From Microcystis panniformis FACHB-1757 (lineage in GTDB: Bacteria > Cyanobacteriota > Cyanobacteriia > Cyanobacteriales > Microcystaceae), in assembly GCF_001264245.1 (NCBI RefSeq), contig NZ_CP011339.1:3658001-3722000 (forward strand): a DNA stretch of 64,000 nucleotides, given 5' to 3'. Positions 16,673 to 26,201 of this stretch are shown here, piece after piece; position 1 is the first letter of the stretch; each line of letters opens with the position of its first letter. Position numbers and translations under genes: made by a program. The notes below the pieces were generated by a model, which saw only the letters and a list, made by a program, of their open reading frames with translations, did no database searches and was not told where the DNA came from.

Positions 16673-17615
16673 GATGAGGATTTACCGAGCGAGGAAACTA
16701 TTCGGGTTAAATTAAATAACTTAGGTTATCGTCTGAAAAGAGTCGCTAAAGTTTTACCTCAAAAAAAATTCCAGAAACCGAGGCAATCTTTGAGGAATTA
16801 GCTAACATTAATCGGGAAGCGGATGAAGACCCTACGATGTTACGTCTTAGTTTGGATGCCAAAGCCCGTGTTAATATTGGACTATTTGATCGAGGAGGTA
16901 AGAATAGAATAACTGTCGAAACAAACGATCATGATTTTAATCCGAAAACAACCCTAACCCCTTACGGAATATTTATTCCAGAATTTGATGAGTTGTTTTT
17001 GTATTTCACTGCCTCCACAGTCACCAGTGACTTTATTGTTGATATATTAGAAGATTTCTGGGAGTCGGAAAAATCTCGTTTTGAGAAAATTAAAACTTTG
17101 ATAATTAATCAAGATAATGGACTAGAAAATAATTCGAGACGAACTCAGTTCATGAAACGTATAGTTGAGTTTTCCCAAAAATATCAAGTTAATATACGTT
17201 TAGCTTACTATCCCCCTTACCATAGTAAATATAATCCTATTGAACGAACCTGGGCTGTGTTAGAAAACCATTGGAATGGGAGTATTTTAGATGAAATCGA
17301 AACGGCTTTGAAATTCGCCCAAACTAAGTAGTCGTGCAAAATAAATTTCCTAGTGAAGAAAGGCAAAGGGCAAGAGGCAAGAGGCAAAGGGGTGGTTAGA
17401 TATGTGTAATTAATTTTGCCTAGGTACTTATGACTTGGAAAGGAAAACACCCGATTGTTAAGTTGATTACTGAAACTTACGAAAAAGGAGTAAAGCTTAC
17501 TAAAAAAGCCAGGGAAAAAATCGAAGAAAAAATCGAACGTCTCACAGAATCAACGAATCAAGACTTTCCCGATTTGGGGCAATGGTTTATTGATATTTAT
17601 TATGATAAGACCTAG
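16673..17615 (+). pseudogene. ISAzo13 family transposase, degraded
   Basis: 5' part lost at the IS4-like junction. The frame DEDLPSEETIRVKLNNLGYR shifts in an A run near 16767; continuing with one extra base gives IPETEAIFEELANINREADEDP and then the open piece 16837-17331 (DAKARVNIGLFDRGG, YPPYHSKYNPIERTWAVLENHW). A TA-flanked miniature element (17327-17428) interrupts ALKFAQT, and the C-terminus resumes at 17430 (MTWKGKHPIVKLITETYEKG). The separate open frame 17430-17615 is therefore this gene's tail, not a gene of its own. Confidence 0.88.
17327..17428. mobile_element. TA-flanked miniature element (AGTAGTSGTGCAAAA family) inside ISAzo13
   Basis: 102 bp between TA at 17325-17326 and TA at 17429-17430. 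Removing the element and one TA restores GCC-CAA-ACT-ATG-ACT-TGG (AQTMTW), a continuous ISAzo13 reading frame. This shows directly both the element limits and the TA target duplication. Same family as 5016 and 43467. Confidence 0.92.
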
Positions 17616-17922
17616 TTTGTAGTTAACTAAGATGGTTAGCTAAAAACTGTATTTGATTCTTTAACTTGTCCTTGTTATACTCGAAAAAGCTCGGAAGTAT
17701 AAAAGTTTATGCTGCTATTTTTTTTCGGAAAAATAGGTTGTAATGGGAGACTCTTTGTTTTCCTAGACAAAAATAATTACTTTTTCAAAAAAACACTTTT
17801 CTATTTTTTTGTTGGGTATTTTATTCTCTGGAAGTCCCTAGACCGAGAGGGGAACCGAGGGGCGACCAGTGCAACTCTGGGGTACTTGGGCGGAAATACG
17901 CGGCGTAGTGGTCATGAATTGA
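17616..17922. other. intergenic, no gene seen
   Basis: An AT-rich stretch with T runs, followed by a more GC-rich part (about 17830-17910) with GAGGGGAACCGAGGGG repeats. The open frame 17709-17981 is mostly poly-Phe/Leu from T runs and overlaps thiD antisense; not supported as a gene. Confidence 0.5.
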
Positions 17923-18723
17923 CTAATTTAGGGCTTTTAAAGAGTAAAAATGACCCACTGGACCGGTTCCGCGACCGATAGCGAGGGAATGCTCAAGGGC
18001 GTTAGTAACGTAATCCTTGGCTTTTTTCACCGCTATTTTCAGGTCATCACCCAAAGCGAGGTTAGCAGCGATCGCTGCCGATAGGGTACAACCAGTCCCG
18101 TGAGTGTTATTGGTTTCGACGCTTCTGGTCTTAAAAGTTTCCCATTCCTCCCCATCAAAGTAGATATCAACCCCACGCAGCCGGCCTTTCATACCTCCTC
18201 CTTTCACTAATACCGGTGTGGCCGACTTCTGGAAAATAATTTCGGCGGCCGCTTTCATCGTCTCAAAATCATTGATCTCGATGCCACTTAAAAGCTGTGC
18301 TTCGTAACGATTAGGGGTAACAATCGAAGCCAGAGGAATTAAACTATTAAAAAGACTATCTATAGCCCGATCATCAATTAATTTGGCTCCTACCCGCGAA
18401 ACCATAACCGGATCCACCACTAAACTGATTAAACGCCAGCGCTCGATCGCCTCGGCCACTGCTTCGATAATCTCGCTGCTGAACAGCATTCCCGTCTTAA
18501 CCGCTGACACAGACAGATCCCCGACCACGGCATCGATTTGGGCCGTTACCATTTCTGGACTTAGGGACTCGACGCGCTCAACCCCTAGGGTATTTTGGGC
18601 GGTAACGCAGGTAAGGGCGCTGGTGCCGTGAACTCGGTGGAAGGCGAAGGTTTTCAAATCAGCTTGAATTCCCGCGCCGCCACCACTATCGGAACCGGCG
18701 ATGGTGAGGGCAATGGCAGTCAT
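17923..18723 (-). CDS. thiD: hydroxymethylpyrimidine/phosphomethylpyrimidine kinase
   Basis: 266 residues, typical ThiD length. It phosphorylates HMP and then HMP-P to HMP-PP, the pyrimidine half of thiamine. Ribokinase-fold marks: IAGSDSGGGAGIQADLKTF at the N-terminus, VKTGMLFSSEII, VVDPVMVSRVGAKL, ASIVTPNRYEAQLLSG and the anion-hole/catalytic motif NTHGTGCTLSAAI. It starts just beside the IsrB element end, which separates it from ftsZ. Confidence 0.96.
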   Translation of the reverse strand: MTAIALTIAGSDSGGGAGIQADLKTFAFHRVHGTSALTCVTAQNTLGVERVESLSPEMVTAQIDAVVGDLSVSAVKTGMLFSSEIIEAVAEAIERWRLISLVVDPVMVSRVGAKLIDDRAIDSLFNSLIPLASIVTPNRYEAQLLSGIEINDFETMKAAAEIIFQKSATPVLVKGGGMKGRLRGVDIYFDGEEWETFKTRSVETNNTHGTGCTLSAAIAANLALGDDLKIAVKKAKDYVTNALEHSLAIGRGTGPVGHFYSLKALN

Positions 18724-18734
18724 CGAAAAATTGG

Positions 18735-18776
18735 GTCTGAAACCCCGCCCTTTAGCGATAGCGGAGGGCGGCTTTA
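18735..18776. repeat. IS605-type end hairpin
   Basis: GTCTGAAACCCCGCC followed by a hairpin CCGCCCT..AGGGCGG and CTTTA. The same kind of GGGTCTGAAACCCCG terminus precedes the tnpB elements at 43083 and 50637. It marks one boundary of the IsrB region next to thiD. Confidence 0.6.
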
Positions 18777-19278
18777 CATAAGTCAGTGAGAAACAATTAA
18801 ACCGTTAGAACGACGAATTAACTGAATCTTGCTAACGGCTATCTGTCCCAATCGTTGACCATTGGCATCGCTTACAGATAGCTGTTTTTCGGTATCTCCA
18901 CTGACATAACCAATTCCTTTGGAAGAAGAAACCAAATCTCCTTTACGGAACCCATGTCTTGTGGTAGAGCCACCATATTTACGTCGTTTACCACCTTTGG
19001 AAAAAACCATCAGGTGAAGTTGACGACGACTAATAGGAGGACGTTTGATGACAGCAAAGGAAGCGTTTGTTACTTTAACAGAACCCTTCCAATCGTATCC
19101 ATGTCCATTATAATTGTGAAATGGCAAATAATCTAAAAACTGAAAACAGGCAAGAGCAATGCCATCGTTAGCATGACTTTCTGGTGATTGTTCTGCTTTA
19201 TTTTTGGACTTTTCTAAGCGCAAATATTTTCTAAGATTAGAGGTTTGCCAACCAAAGCGAGTATGGACTGTTGCCAAT

Positions 19279-21115
19279 CAGCAATTCTCATTTTAAAAAG
19301 TAACAAGTGATACAGACAGAAACAAAGCTTTAAGCAAGCTACAAAATGCGCTCCCGCGAGTGCGACTGCATCGCAGAGAAGTGAGTATATAGAGTATTTA
19401 TACTCAAAATATTTGAAAGATGGGAGAAATCTAGAACAAAAGTTCTCTACATCAGAAAGAGAACCAAATAAAAATTGATGATTGTTGTCTGTTGAGGTAA
19501 AATTATTAAGTTGGAAATATTAATTAATCAAACTGTTCTGCGATGACGAAAAAGGCTGTGACTTGAGAAATTCCTGAATTAAGACAATTTTTAGTTCAAG
19601 AATTACATGACTTACCCGATGACAGAAAACCAGGAAACAATACCAAATATCAGGTAGAAGATGCAGTTAAGGCGGCTTTTTCGGTTTTTTTTACTCAGTC
19701 ACCTTCTTTTTTAGAGCATCAACGTTTGATGAAAAGTAGTAAGGGAAAAGATAATGCTTCAAGTTTATTTGGTATCAAAAAAATACCTGGTGATAATCAA
19801 ATCAGAAACCTGTTAGCTCCTATCCCAGCTGCCACAATATTTGGCTCTTTTCAACAAGTCTATCAATGGTTAAAAAAACCGGGAGTTATTAAAAAATTTT
19901 TCTACTTAGATGAGGAAATTTTAATAGCTTTAGATGGTACGGAATATTTTTCTTCAAAGAAAATTAGTTGTCCCCATTGTAATTGCCGCAATCCTCGTAA
20001 TGGAACGACAACTTATTTTCATGGTTGCGTCACGCCAATTGTGGTTTCTCCTGAGCAAAAACAAGTGATTAATTTAGAACCAGAATTTCTTAAAAAACAA
20101 GATGGGCAGCAAAAACAAGATTGTGAAAATGCGGCTGTTAAAAGATGGTTAGATAAGAATCATCAAAAGAAGTATGGTTATCCTGTAACCCTGTTAGGAG
20201 ATGACTTATACTCTCGCCAACCTATCTGTGAGTTAGCTCTAAAACAAGGTTATAATTTTATTTTTGTTTGTCTTGAAACTTCTCATAAAACCTTATATGA
20301 ATGGCGAGAATTTTTAGAAAAAAGTGGCGAAGTTAAAACCGGAGAAAAGAAACAATGGGATGGACGAAAGAATCTCATTTATCGTTATCGTTATGTTTCT
20401 AGAGTTCCTCTGAGAGAGGTCGAGTCAAGTCTCGAAGTTAATTGGTGTGAAGTCACGGTCATTAATGAAAAAACACAGAAAATTATCTATCAAAATAATT
20501 GGATTACCAATCATCAAATTACTGAAAATAATGTTGAAAAAATTGTCAAAGCTGGACGCAGCAGATGGAAAGTTGAGAATGAAGGAAATAACGTTCTTAA
20601 AAATCACGGTTATAATTTAGAACATAATTTTGGTCATGGTCAAAGTCATTTATGCGAGTTCTTGTTGTCTTTAAATTTACTAGCTTTTTTATTTCATACC
20701 GTTTGAGATTTAGTTAATCATACTTATCAAAAGATTCGTGAGTTATTAGTTACTCGCACCAGTTTTTTTAATGATATTCGTACTTTATTAAAATATTTTT
20801 GGTTTAAGAATTGGTCAGAGTTTTTCTTGTTTATTCTTACCGAATATGTCCCGCTCAAAAAAATAAATTCTCGTTAAAAATGTCAATTTTTCGAGAGAAG
20901 GAAAGATTATTTTATTCATTGAAAAAACCACAAATTAGGTCAGAATTTCAGCTAAATTTATGAGTTGAGATAAGTTTTTTATGGGCAGATATTTTAAAAC
21001 TGTCTCTTGAAGCTAATTATGATGATTATCTTGAAAAAAAATGATAATTAGACAGAAGTTCTCTTGTTCACATAGAGAACTTTATCTTCTTTTGTTTTCA
21101 AAATGAGAATTGCTG
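19279..21115 (+). mobile_element. IS4-superfamily insertion sequence in isrB (1837 bp)
   Basis: Terminal inverted repeats CAGCAATTCTCATTTT at both ends. Flanked by a 9-bp direct duplication GTTGCCAAT (19270-19278 and 21116-21124), which is the split isrB target. Carries one transposase gene. The precise family name (ISNCY-like or IS4) is not decided from sequence alone. Confidence 0.9.
19726..20706 (+). pseudogene. DDE transposase of the IS in isrB, with in-frame TGA near the C-terminus
   Basis: The open piece starts at a weak TTG. Coding-like sequence continues upstream (EIPELRQFLVQELHDLPDDR) to a TGA at 19564, so the true N-terminus is probably lost. Catalytic marks: EEILIALDGTEYFSSKKI (D), VTLLGDDLYSRQP (D) and GRSRWKVENEGNNVLKNHG (E), an IS4-type layout, with a CPHCNCRNPRN cysteine cluster. 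A TGA at 20704-20706 follows LLAFLFHTV, but the frame continues in phase to TAA at 20875-20877 (DLVNHTYQKIRELLVTRTS). Inactive unless the TGA is read through. Confidence 0.85.
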
Positions 21116-21726
21116 GTTGCCAATTGAGACAGTTGCTCAATAGCCCATTTCTGTCCGACCATAACTGGCGAGAAACCTTTTCCAGACTTAGCTCCTTTTC
21201 TCCTGGAAGTTAGATCAACATCGGCTTTGATGTACTCAAAGTAAATATCGGTAATTGGATAGATTTTGGTGAGTTCAGAAACGACTCGAAGTTCAAGTTG
21301 ACGATTAGCTCTGATTGAGGGAGCTAATTTTCCTTGTTTTCTATTTGAAAATCGTTTTTGTCGATGCGCTCTTAGATTAAAAGGAAGTTGACGGTTAATC
21401 CGTCTTCCTCTACGTCCTTTTCGCATTAACCGTCTATTGTCCATGCGCTCTCTTACTCGTTTAAAAGGAAGTTCTAAGTGAGCCTTCCAAAGAGTAAAAA
21501 GAGAGGATTGAACGCCAATTCCAGAGAATAATTTACCTGGGTCAATACCAATAGCAATCGGTTGGGTTTTACTATCGGAAGGTTCATCGATTAGCTGGAC
21601 ATAGAAAATACCTAAGTCGTTGAATTTGCCGATAGCTTTTCCTTCTTTAATCCACCGTCTAGCCCGACTGGGTTTGGTGGGCATTAACGGTTTTCCGTCT
21701 TTTGAAATAACAGGAACTCTTGCCAT

Positions 21727-21947
21727 GGAGATAATCCTTAAGAGTAAAGTTAAAGTCCCTTACCGCAACACCATCAAGATGTCTTGTCTAACAACGCTTT
21801 ACCAATAAAGCTGAGAGGGAATCCGAACTAGGGAAGTATTCGGAGGTCTGTACCAGATTGTGTCTCGATGCGGTAGTCTCTACTTGCGTCGCCTAAATTG
21901 GTTTAGGCAAGCTCCGTCCCTTTTAGGGCGGGGTTAGTGACAGGAGG
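21727..21947 (-). ncRNA. candidate OMEGA RNA (HEARO-type) of the IsrB element
   Basis: In IscB/IsrB elements the guide RNA is encoded directly upstream of the nuclease gene. This 220-bp stretch fits that place and has no gene. It contains two readable stems: GTCCC..GGGCGG near 21915-21930 and GCCTAAA..TTTAGGC at 21891-21908, with several further G/C-rich paired segments. The outer sequence AACCCCGCCC marks the element end beside ftsZ. Called by position and folding potential only. Confidence 0.5.
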
Positions 21948-23194
21948 TTAGCGATCAAAAGGACGACGACGTTGCAAGAATTCGGGGATATCTAACCCCG
22001 CGGGTTTTGGTGGTTCGGGAGTGGGTGCCGGACTGGGTGCGGGGGTATTGATCACCACCTTGCTACCGGTGGGACGAGAGGGGGAATCGCCGGAAAAACC
22101 GGTGGCAATGACGGTAATTCTGACTTCTCCCTGCATTTTCTCGTCAATTACTGCCCCAAAGATGATATTAGCGTTGGGATCCACCACTTCATAGATAATT
22201 TCGGCGGCGGCATTGACTTCGTGTAGGGTTAGATCTTGACCGCCGGTGATGTTAAAGACTACGCCTTTCGCCCCTTCGATCGAGGATTCCAGTAACGGTG
22301 AGGATATAGCCGCGATCGCGCCTTCCTTAGCCCGAGATTTTCCCGAACCGATGCCGATGCCCATTAGGGCCGAACCCGCATCGGCCATCACTGCCCGCAC
22401 ATCGGCGAAATCCACATTTACCAGACCGGGGATAGTGATAATATCCGAGATACCCTGTACCCCTTGCCGCAGCACATCATCAGCGACCCGAAAAGCCTCC
22501 TGTAGGGGAGTGTCGGCGGGTATCACCTGTAATAACTGGTTATTGGGGATAATAATCAGGGTATCGACCCGACTTTGTAAACCCCCCACCCCCTCATCGG
22601 CCTGATTAGTGCGACGACGACCCTCGAAGGTAAAGGGACGAGTCACAACTCCCACGGTCAAACAGCCGATTTCTTTGGCAATTTCGGCCACAATTGGAGC
22701 GGCCCCTGTTCCCGTGCCGCCGCCCATGCCGGCGGTAATAAAGACTAGATCGGTTCCTTCCAATGCTTGGGCTATTTCATCCCGAGATTCTTCCGCCGCT
22801 TTCTGTCCGATCGCCGGATTGCCCCCGCCCCTAGGCCGCGGGTTAATTTTGTCCCGATTTGTAACCTCTGGGGGGCGGAGGAGTGGGCCAGGGCTTGGGC
22901 GTCGGTGTTAATTGCCCAAAATTCGATTCCAGTCACGCCACTGGCGATCATGCGGTTAACGGCGTTACAGCCCCCACCGCCGACCCCGATCACCTTGATC
23001 TTGGCGACATTACTTGGCACGATGCGATTACTACGACTTTCTTCTCGGGGTGTCATCTGTGATTCATGGGGGCGAGTAAATAATACTCCAGCATTATTCT
23101 GAGAGTAATGATTATCTTCGCTCATAGCTGAACTGGCATAATCGTTACTGTTCAGATTGGGATAGGTGGGAACGATTTCATTAATCGATGTCAT
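21948..23194 (-). CDS. ftsZ: cell division protein FtsZ, with an apparent -1 frameshift
   Basis: The N-terminal part (23194 to about 22830) includes IKVIGVGGGGCNAVNRM and EFWAINTDAQAL. The frame fails in KLTRGLGAG-AIRRSD. One extra G in the GGGCGGGGG run (plus strand C run 22822-22826) would give GLGAGGNPAIGQKAAEESRDEIAQALEG, read in pieces, joining the second open part (22763 down: FITAGMGGGTGTGAAP). That part holds the GTP-binding tubulin signature, the T7-loop NVDFADVRAVM and the C-terminal GLDIPEFLQRRR tail. FtsZ is the essential GTPase of the Z ring, so a sequencing error in the homopolymer is the simplest view. ftsQ lies upstream in the same direction. Confidence 0.93.
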
Positions 23195-23386
23195 TGGAAT
23201 TGGAACACTCTTAGTACAAGCTTCTGTTATTGGTTTGATGAATCAGAGATGCAATGTTAACACTATCACTAATATTATGTCGGTTCCAGTATCTACATTA
23301 TCAGTTTCTGGTTCAGAAAATCATAATTTGGGGTTTTTGGCAATACCTAAAGGGAATAATTGCGGTTATTTGCTGATCAATTCCAG

Positions 23387-24208
23387 TTAATCCCTAGGAG
23401 TTGCCGTTACTTTGGCAACCATAGGGGCTGGCTGCGGTTTTAATTGTACAGTGGGAGCATCGGGATTACTCAGGTCAATGTAGAGAATTCGCGCTAGAGG
23501 TATCTTGGATGACAATGGCCGCGATTGTACGAGAGCGGTTAATTTTTCGGGCAATCTATCTTTATAAAAACCTAAATAGACCTGTCCCAGTTCGGTTTTT
23601 AGTACAAGATTACTAGGGTTGCGCCAATCGATGGCGGTAACTTGAATCGATAAGTTATCAATTAAGGGATAAATTTTTTGCCACTGTTGTTGATATTGTC
23701 GGTCGTAACCAAGCACTTCTAGGCTAGGTAATTGGTTTTTGGGCAGAGTTCGACCATAATAGCTTTGAGGAATTATCGTTCCGGTGGCATCTAAAAAGCC
23801 TTGCTGTTGATGGGAACGCCAACGGGCAACAGGTTTTCTTTCTTGAATAGAAACAATCACTTTCGGGGGTAATAATTGCCGCTCGATCTTAACGTCGGCA
23901 ATAGCGGGAATAGCCGCTAATTTTTCTCGTAATTGATGGGTGGGTAATTCCCAGAGAGACAGGGGATAGCTTAATTTCAGCCAAGCGCGAATCGACTCGG
24001 GGGACATTAATTCCGTACCTGCGATTTCCACCTGTCCGGCCTTGGTAATTGTCCAATAGGGCGAAGTCATCCCCCAAGCTAATCCCGTCGCTAAACCACT
24101 AACCACCAGAAAGCGACCTAGGGCTTGCCACACCTTTGATCGCCTTTGGTGGCGCAGGTTTTGTCGTTTTTGTTCTAGGGAGAGGGAAGAAAGGATTTGA
24201 TCGCTCAT
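23387..24208 (-). CDS. ftsQ: cell division protein FtsQ (POTRA domain)
   Basis: 273 residues. A basic N-terminus is followed by one membrane segment (about 30-50, VWQALGRFLVVSGLATGLAW), a POTRA domain (about 60-125, VEIAGTELMSPESIRAWL and ADVKIERQLLPPKVIVSIQERKPVARW) and a beta-rich FtsQ domain. It links early and late divisome parts in the periplasm. It precedes ftsZ with a 190-bp gap, the usual cyanobacterial order. Confidence 0.9.
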   Translation of the reverse strand: MSDQILSSLSLEQKRQNLRHQRRSKVWQALGRFLVVSGLATGLAWGMTSPYWTITKAGQVEIAGTELMSPESIRAWLKLSYPLSLWELPTHQLREKLAAIPAIADVKIERQLLPPKVIVSIQERKPVARWRSHQQQGFLDATGTIIPQSYYGRTLPKNQLPSLEVLGYDRQYQQQWQKIYPLIDNLSIQVTAIDWRNPSNLVLKTELGQVYLGFYKDRLPEKLTALVQSRPLSSKIPLARILYIDLSNPDAPTVQLKPQPAPMVAKVTATPRD

Positions 24209-24453
24209 AGGGAAAATCCAGGACAGTTTTGCTGTTATCTTAGGTCGCGAGGTGGGCTGCTGGCAACCCGATCGCTACTCAAGTAATCAGTTTGACAAAG
24301 AAAGAGATAATAAATGTTATAACAGTAGTAGTCTACAGGCGTTCTTTTGTCTGTCTCCAGTAAACCTAAACGCTCCTTTTTGCCAAGATATTTCGACGGT
24401 CAGCCAGAAAGAGCGTTCCGGCAAGAACAGCCTAATTTATCCGAAAATTACCT

Positions 24454-25746
24454 ATGGTTATCAACAAACGCGGACTTGTTCTCGGTGCTACAGCAGTGGT
24501 CCTGTCTACCGTCGCCGTCACGGGGGCGGGATTCCGTCTCTCCCAAAGTCAAGCTTTTTTTCAGGAAAGTCCCAAGGAAACCGTTGATGAGGTTTGGCAG
24601 ATCATCAACCGCACTTATTTAGATGGCACTTTTAATCAATCGGACTGGAACGCCATCCGCAATCAGTATTTAAATCGTTCCTACAAAAATCAAGAGGAAG
24701 CATACACCGCTATCCGCGAGATGTTGAAAACTCTCAATGATCCCTATACCCGTTTTATGGATCCCAAAGAGTTTAACAATATGAAGATCGATACATCGGG
24801 AGAATTGACCGGGGTAGGGATTCAACTGACCAAAGATGAGAAAACTAAGCAGTTAGTCGTGGTTTCACCCATTGAAGACACTCCCGCTTCTAAAGCTGGT
24901 GTGCTGCCTAAAGATGTGATTATCGCTATCGATGGTAAATCTACCGAAGGTATGGAACTGGAGCAAGCGGTGAGCATGATCCGCGGCAAAGTGGGGACAA
25001 GCGTTAAGATCACGATTCAACGGGGTGAGGAGAAGAAAGAATTGACTCTTACCCGGGCCAAAATTGAAATTCACCCGGTGCGCGCCCACACGGAAAACAC
25101 CCCGATCGGTAAAATCGGTTATATCCGTCTTAATCAATTTAGCGCCCAAGCTAGTGGCGATATGAGTCAAGCGATTCGCGAATTGGAAGCTGAAGAGGTG
25201 AAGGGTTATATTCTCGATCTGCGTTCTAACCCCGGCGGTTTACTCTACGCCAGCATCGAAATCGCTCGGATGTGGATACCCGATGGTTTAATTGTCTCTA
25301 CGGTCGATCGCAAAGGGGTGACGGAACGTCAACGGGCCAACAATCAAGCTTTGACTAATAAACCGCTGGTTGTTCTCGTCGATGGTGGTTCCGCCAGTGC
25401 CAGTGAAATTCTCTCCGGAGCTTTACAGGATCATAATCGGGCGGTTATTGTCGGTACGAAAACCTTTGGTAAGGGATTAGTGCAATCGGTACGCAATCTC
25501 AGTGACGGTTCGGGATTAGCGGTGACAATTGCCAAGTATCTTACCCCCAAAGGACGCGACATCAATAAAGATGGTATTCATCCGGATGTGGAGTCGGAAC
25601 TGAGCGAGGAAGATCGCAAAAATCTTCAACAGGAACGGGATCGTGTGGGAACCTTCCAGGATCCTCAATTCAAGAAGGGTTTTGAAATCTTGGAAAAAGA
25701 AATCACTGAAGGCAAGAAAACGCCCACCAATACCGCTAAACAATAG
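24454..25746 (+). CDS. C-terminal processing peptidase, S41 family (CtpB/CtpC-like)
   Basis: 430 residues. An N-terminal signal or anchor (about 5-25) is followed by a tail-helix region, a PDZ domain (about 110-190, GVGIQLTKDEKTKQLVVVSP, KAGVLPKDVIIAIDGKST) and the S41 catalytic core. The catalytic Ser lies in VDGGSASASEILSGAL and the general-base Lys in GTKTFGKGLVQ. The family trims C-termini of periplasmic or lumenal proteins; CtpA processes D1. This copy resembles the CtpB/CtpC paralogues, but which one is not decided. Its 3' end overlaps the convergent gene at 25736 by 11 bp. Confidence 0.92.
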   Translation: MVINKRGLVLGATAVVLSTVAVTGAGFRLSQSQAFFQESPKETVDEVWQIINRTYLDGTFNQSDWNAIRNQYLNRSYKNQEEAYTAIREMLKTLNDPYTRFMDPKEFNNMKIDTSGELTGVGIQLTKDEKTKQLVVVSPIEDTPASKAGVLPKDVIIAIDGKSTEGMELEQAVSMIRGKVGTSVKITIQRGEEKKELTLTRAKIEIHPVRAHTENTPIGKIGYIRLNQFSAQASGDMSQAIRELEAEEVKGYILDLRSNPGGLLYASIEIARMWIPDGLIVSTVDRKGVTERQRANNQALTNKPLVVLVDGGSASASEILSGALQDHNRAVIVGTKTFGKGLVQSVRNLSDGSGLAVTIAKYLTPKGRDINKDGIHPDVESELSEEDRKNLQQERDRVGTFQDPQFKKGFEILEKEITEGKKTPTNTAKQ

Positions 25747-25921
25747 GTTGACATTTGCCCGCTCGAATTAAACCCACCCGACGGGCGATCGCTTCTCCCC
25801 GCTCGGCAAAAGGACCCCAGTATTGACCATTAACTGGGGTTTTTCCGTTTTCTAGGGCTATAATCTGACAAATTCCCGTATTTTCCTGGACAATGTACCA
25901 GTTTTGTTCGCTATTATCCAT
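25736..25921 (-). CDS. small conserved cyanobacterial protein, function unknown
   Basis: 61 residues: NWYIVQENTGICQIIALENG, YWGPFAERGEAIARRVGLIRAGKC. The WYIVQ and W(G)PF..R.EAIARRVGLIRAGKCQP pattern is protein-like and, I believe, conserved among cyanobacteria. The stop overlaps the end of the protease gene by 11 bp, convergent. No domain recognised. Confidence 0.7.
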   Translation of the reverse strand: MDNSEQNWYIVQENTGICQIIALENGKTPVNGQYWGPFAERGEAIARRVGLIRAGKCQPIV

Positions 25922-25963
25922 AGATTTTTCTCCTTATACCCCAAACCCTAGGGTTGATTCATC

Positions 25964-25991
25964 GTAGGGTTGATTCATGAATCAACCCTAC
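25964..25991. repeat. 28-bp perfect palindrome GTAGGGTTGATTCAT/ATGAATCAACCCTAC
   Basis: A perfect inverted repeat centred on TTCATGAA. The identical palindrome occurs at 47401-47428, and a variant GTAGGGGCAATTCATGAATTGCCCCTAC type at 52006-52033. It could act as a bidirectional terminator or be a REP-like mobile unit. The following 26000-26040 is C-rich low complexity. Confidence 0.75.
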
Positions 25992-26127
25992 CCCAAACCC
26001 CACACCCCAAACCCCACACCCGAAACCCCACGAAAAACTTTTTGCCGCAAACCCGAAGTAAAAAATTTTTATCAACTTCTTGACAAAACCGGGGAGATAA
26101 ATGCTAATATTAAAAAGGTCTGTCCAA

Positions 26128-26199
26128 TGGGGATTAGCCAAGCGGTAAGGCAGCGGGTTTTGGTCCCGCCATTTCCTAGGTTCGAATCCTAGATCCCCA
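26128..26199 (+). tRNA. trnQ: tRNA-Gln (anticodon UUG)
   Basis: 72 nt. Acceptor stem TGGGGAT/ATCCCCA (7 bp), D arm with AGCCAAGCGGTAAGGC, anticodon stem GCGGG/CCCGC around loop TTTTGGT (anticodon TTG), and T arm CCTAGG-TTCGAAT-CCTAG. CCA is not encoded. It ends 2 bp before the stop of the convergent transporter gene. Confidence 0.97.
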
Positions 26200-26201
26200 G
26201 T

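Larger units (their letters stand above)
18783..21726 (-). pseudogene. isrB: IsrB-type (HNH-lacking IscB relative) nuclease gene, split by an IS
   Basis: The 5' part is at 21116-21726 (MARVPVISKDGKPLMPTKPS, an RRXRR/IscB N-terminus) and the 3' part at 18783-19278. Joining them at the IS target gives QKWAIEQLSQLAT-VHTRFGWQTSNL without a break, about 370 residues. RuvC-like motifs are present: AIGIDPGKLFSGIGV (D), an Arg-rich bridge helix (RERMDNRRLMRKGRRGRRI), DIYFEYIKADVD (E) and ESHANDGIALA (third motif). No HNH insert is visible, which is the IsrB type: an OMEGA RNA-guided nickase family. It is now broken by a 1.8-kb IS with a 9-bp duplication. Confidence 0.85.

Noticed and set aside
17709..17981. 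90-codon open frame rich in Phe/Leu
   Set aside because: Arises from T runs in an AT-rich gap and its end lies antisense to thiD.
22246..23102. Long plus-strand open frames opposite ftsZ
   Set aside because: Antisense shadows of the ftsZ coding sequence with Pro/Ser/Arg-rich composition.
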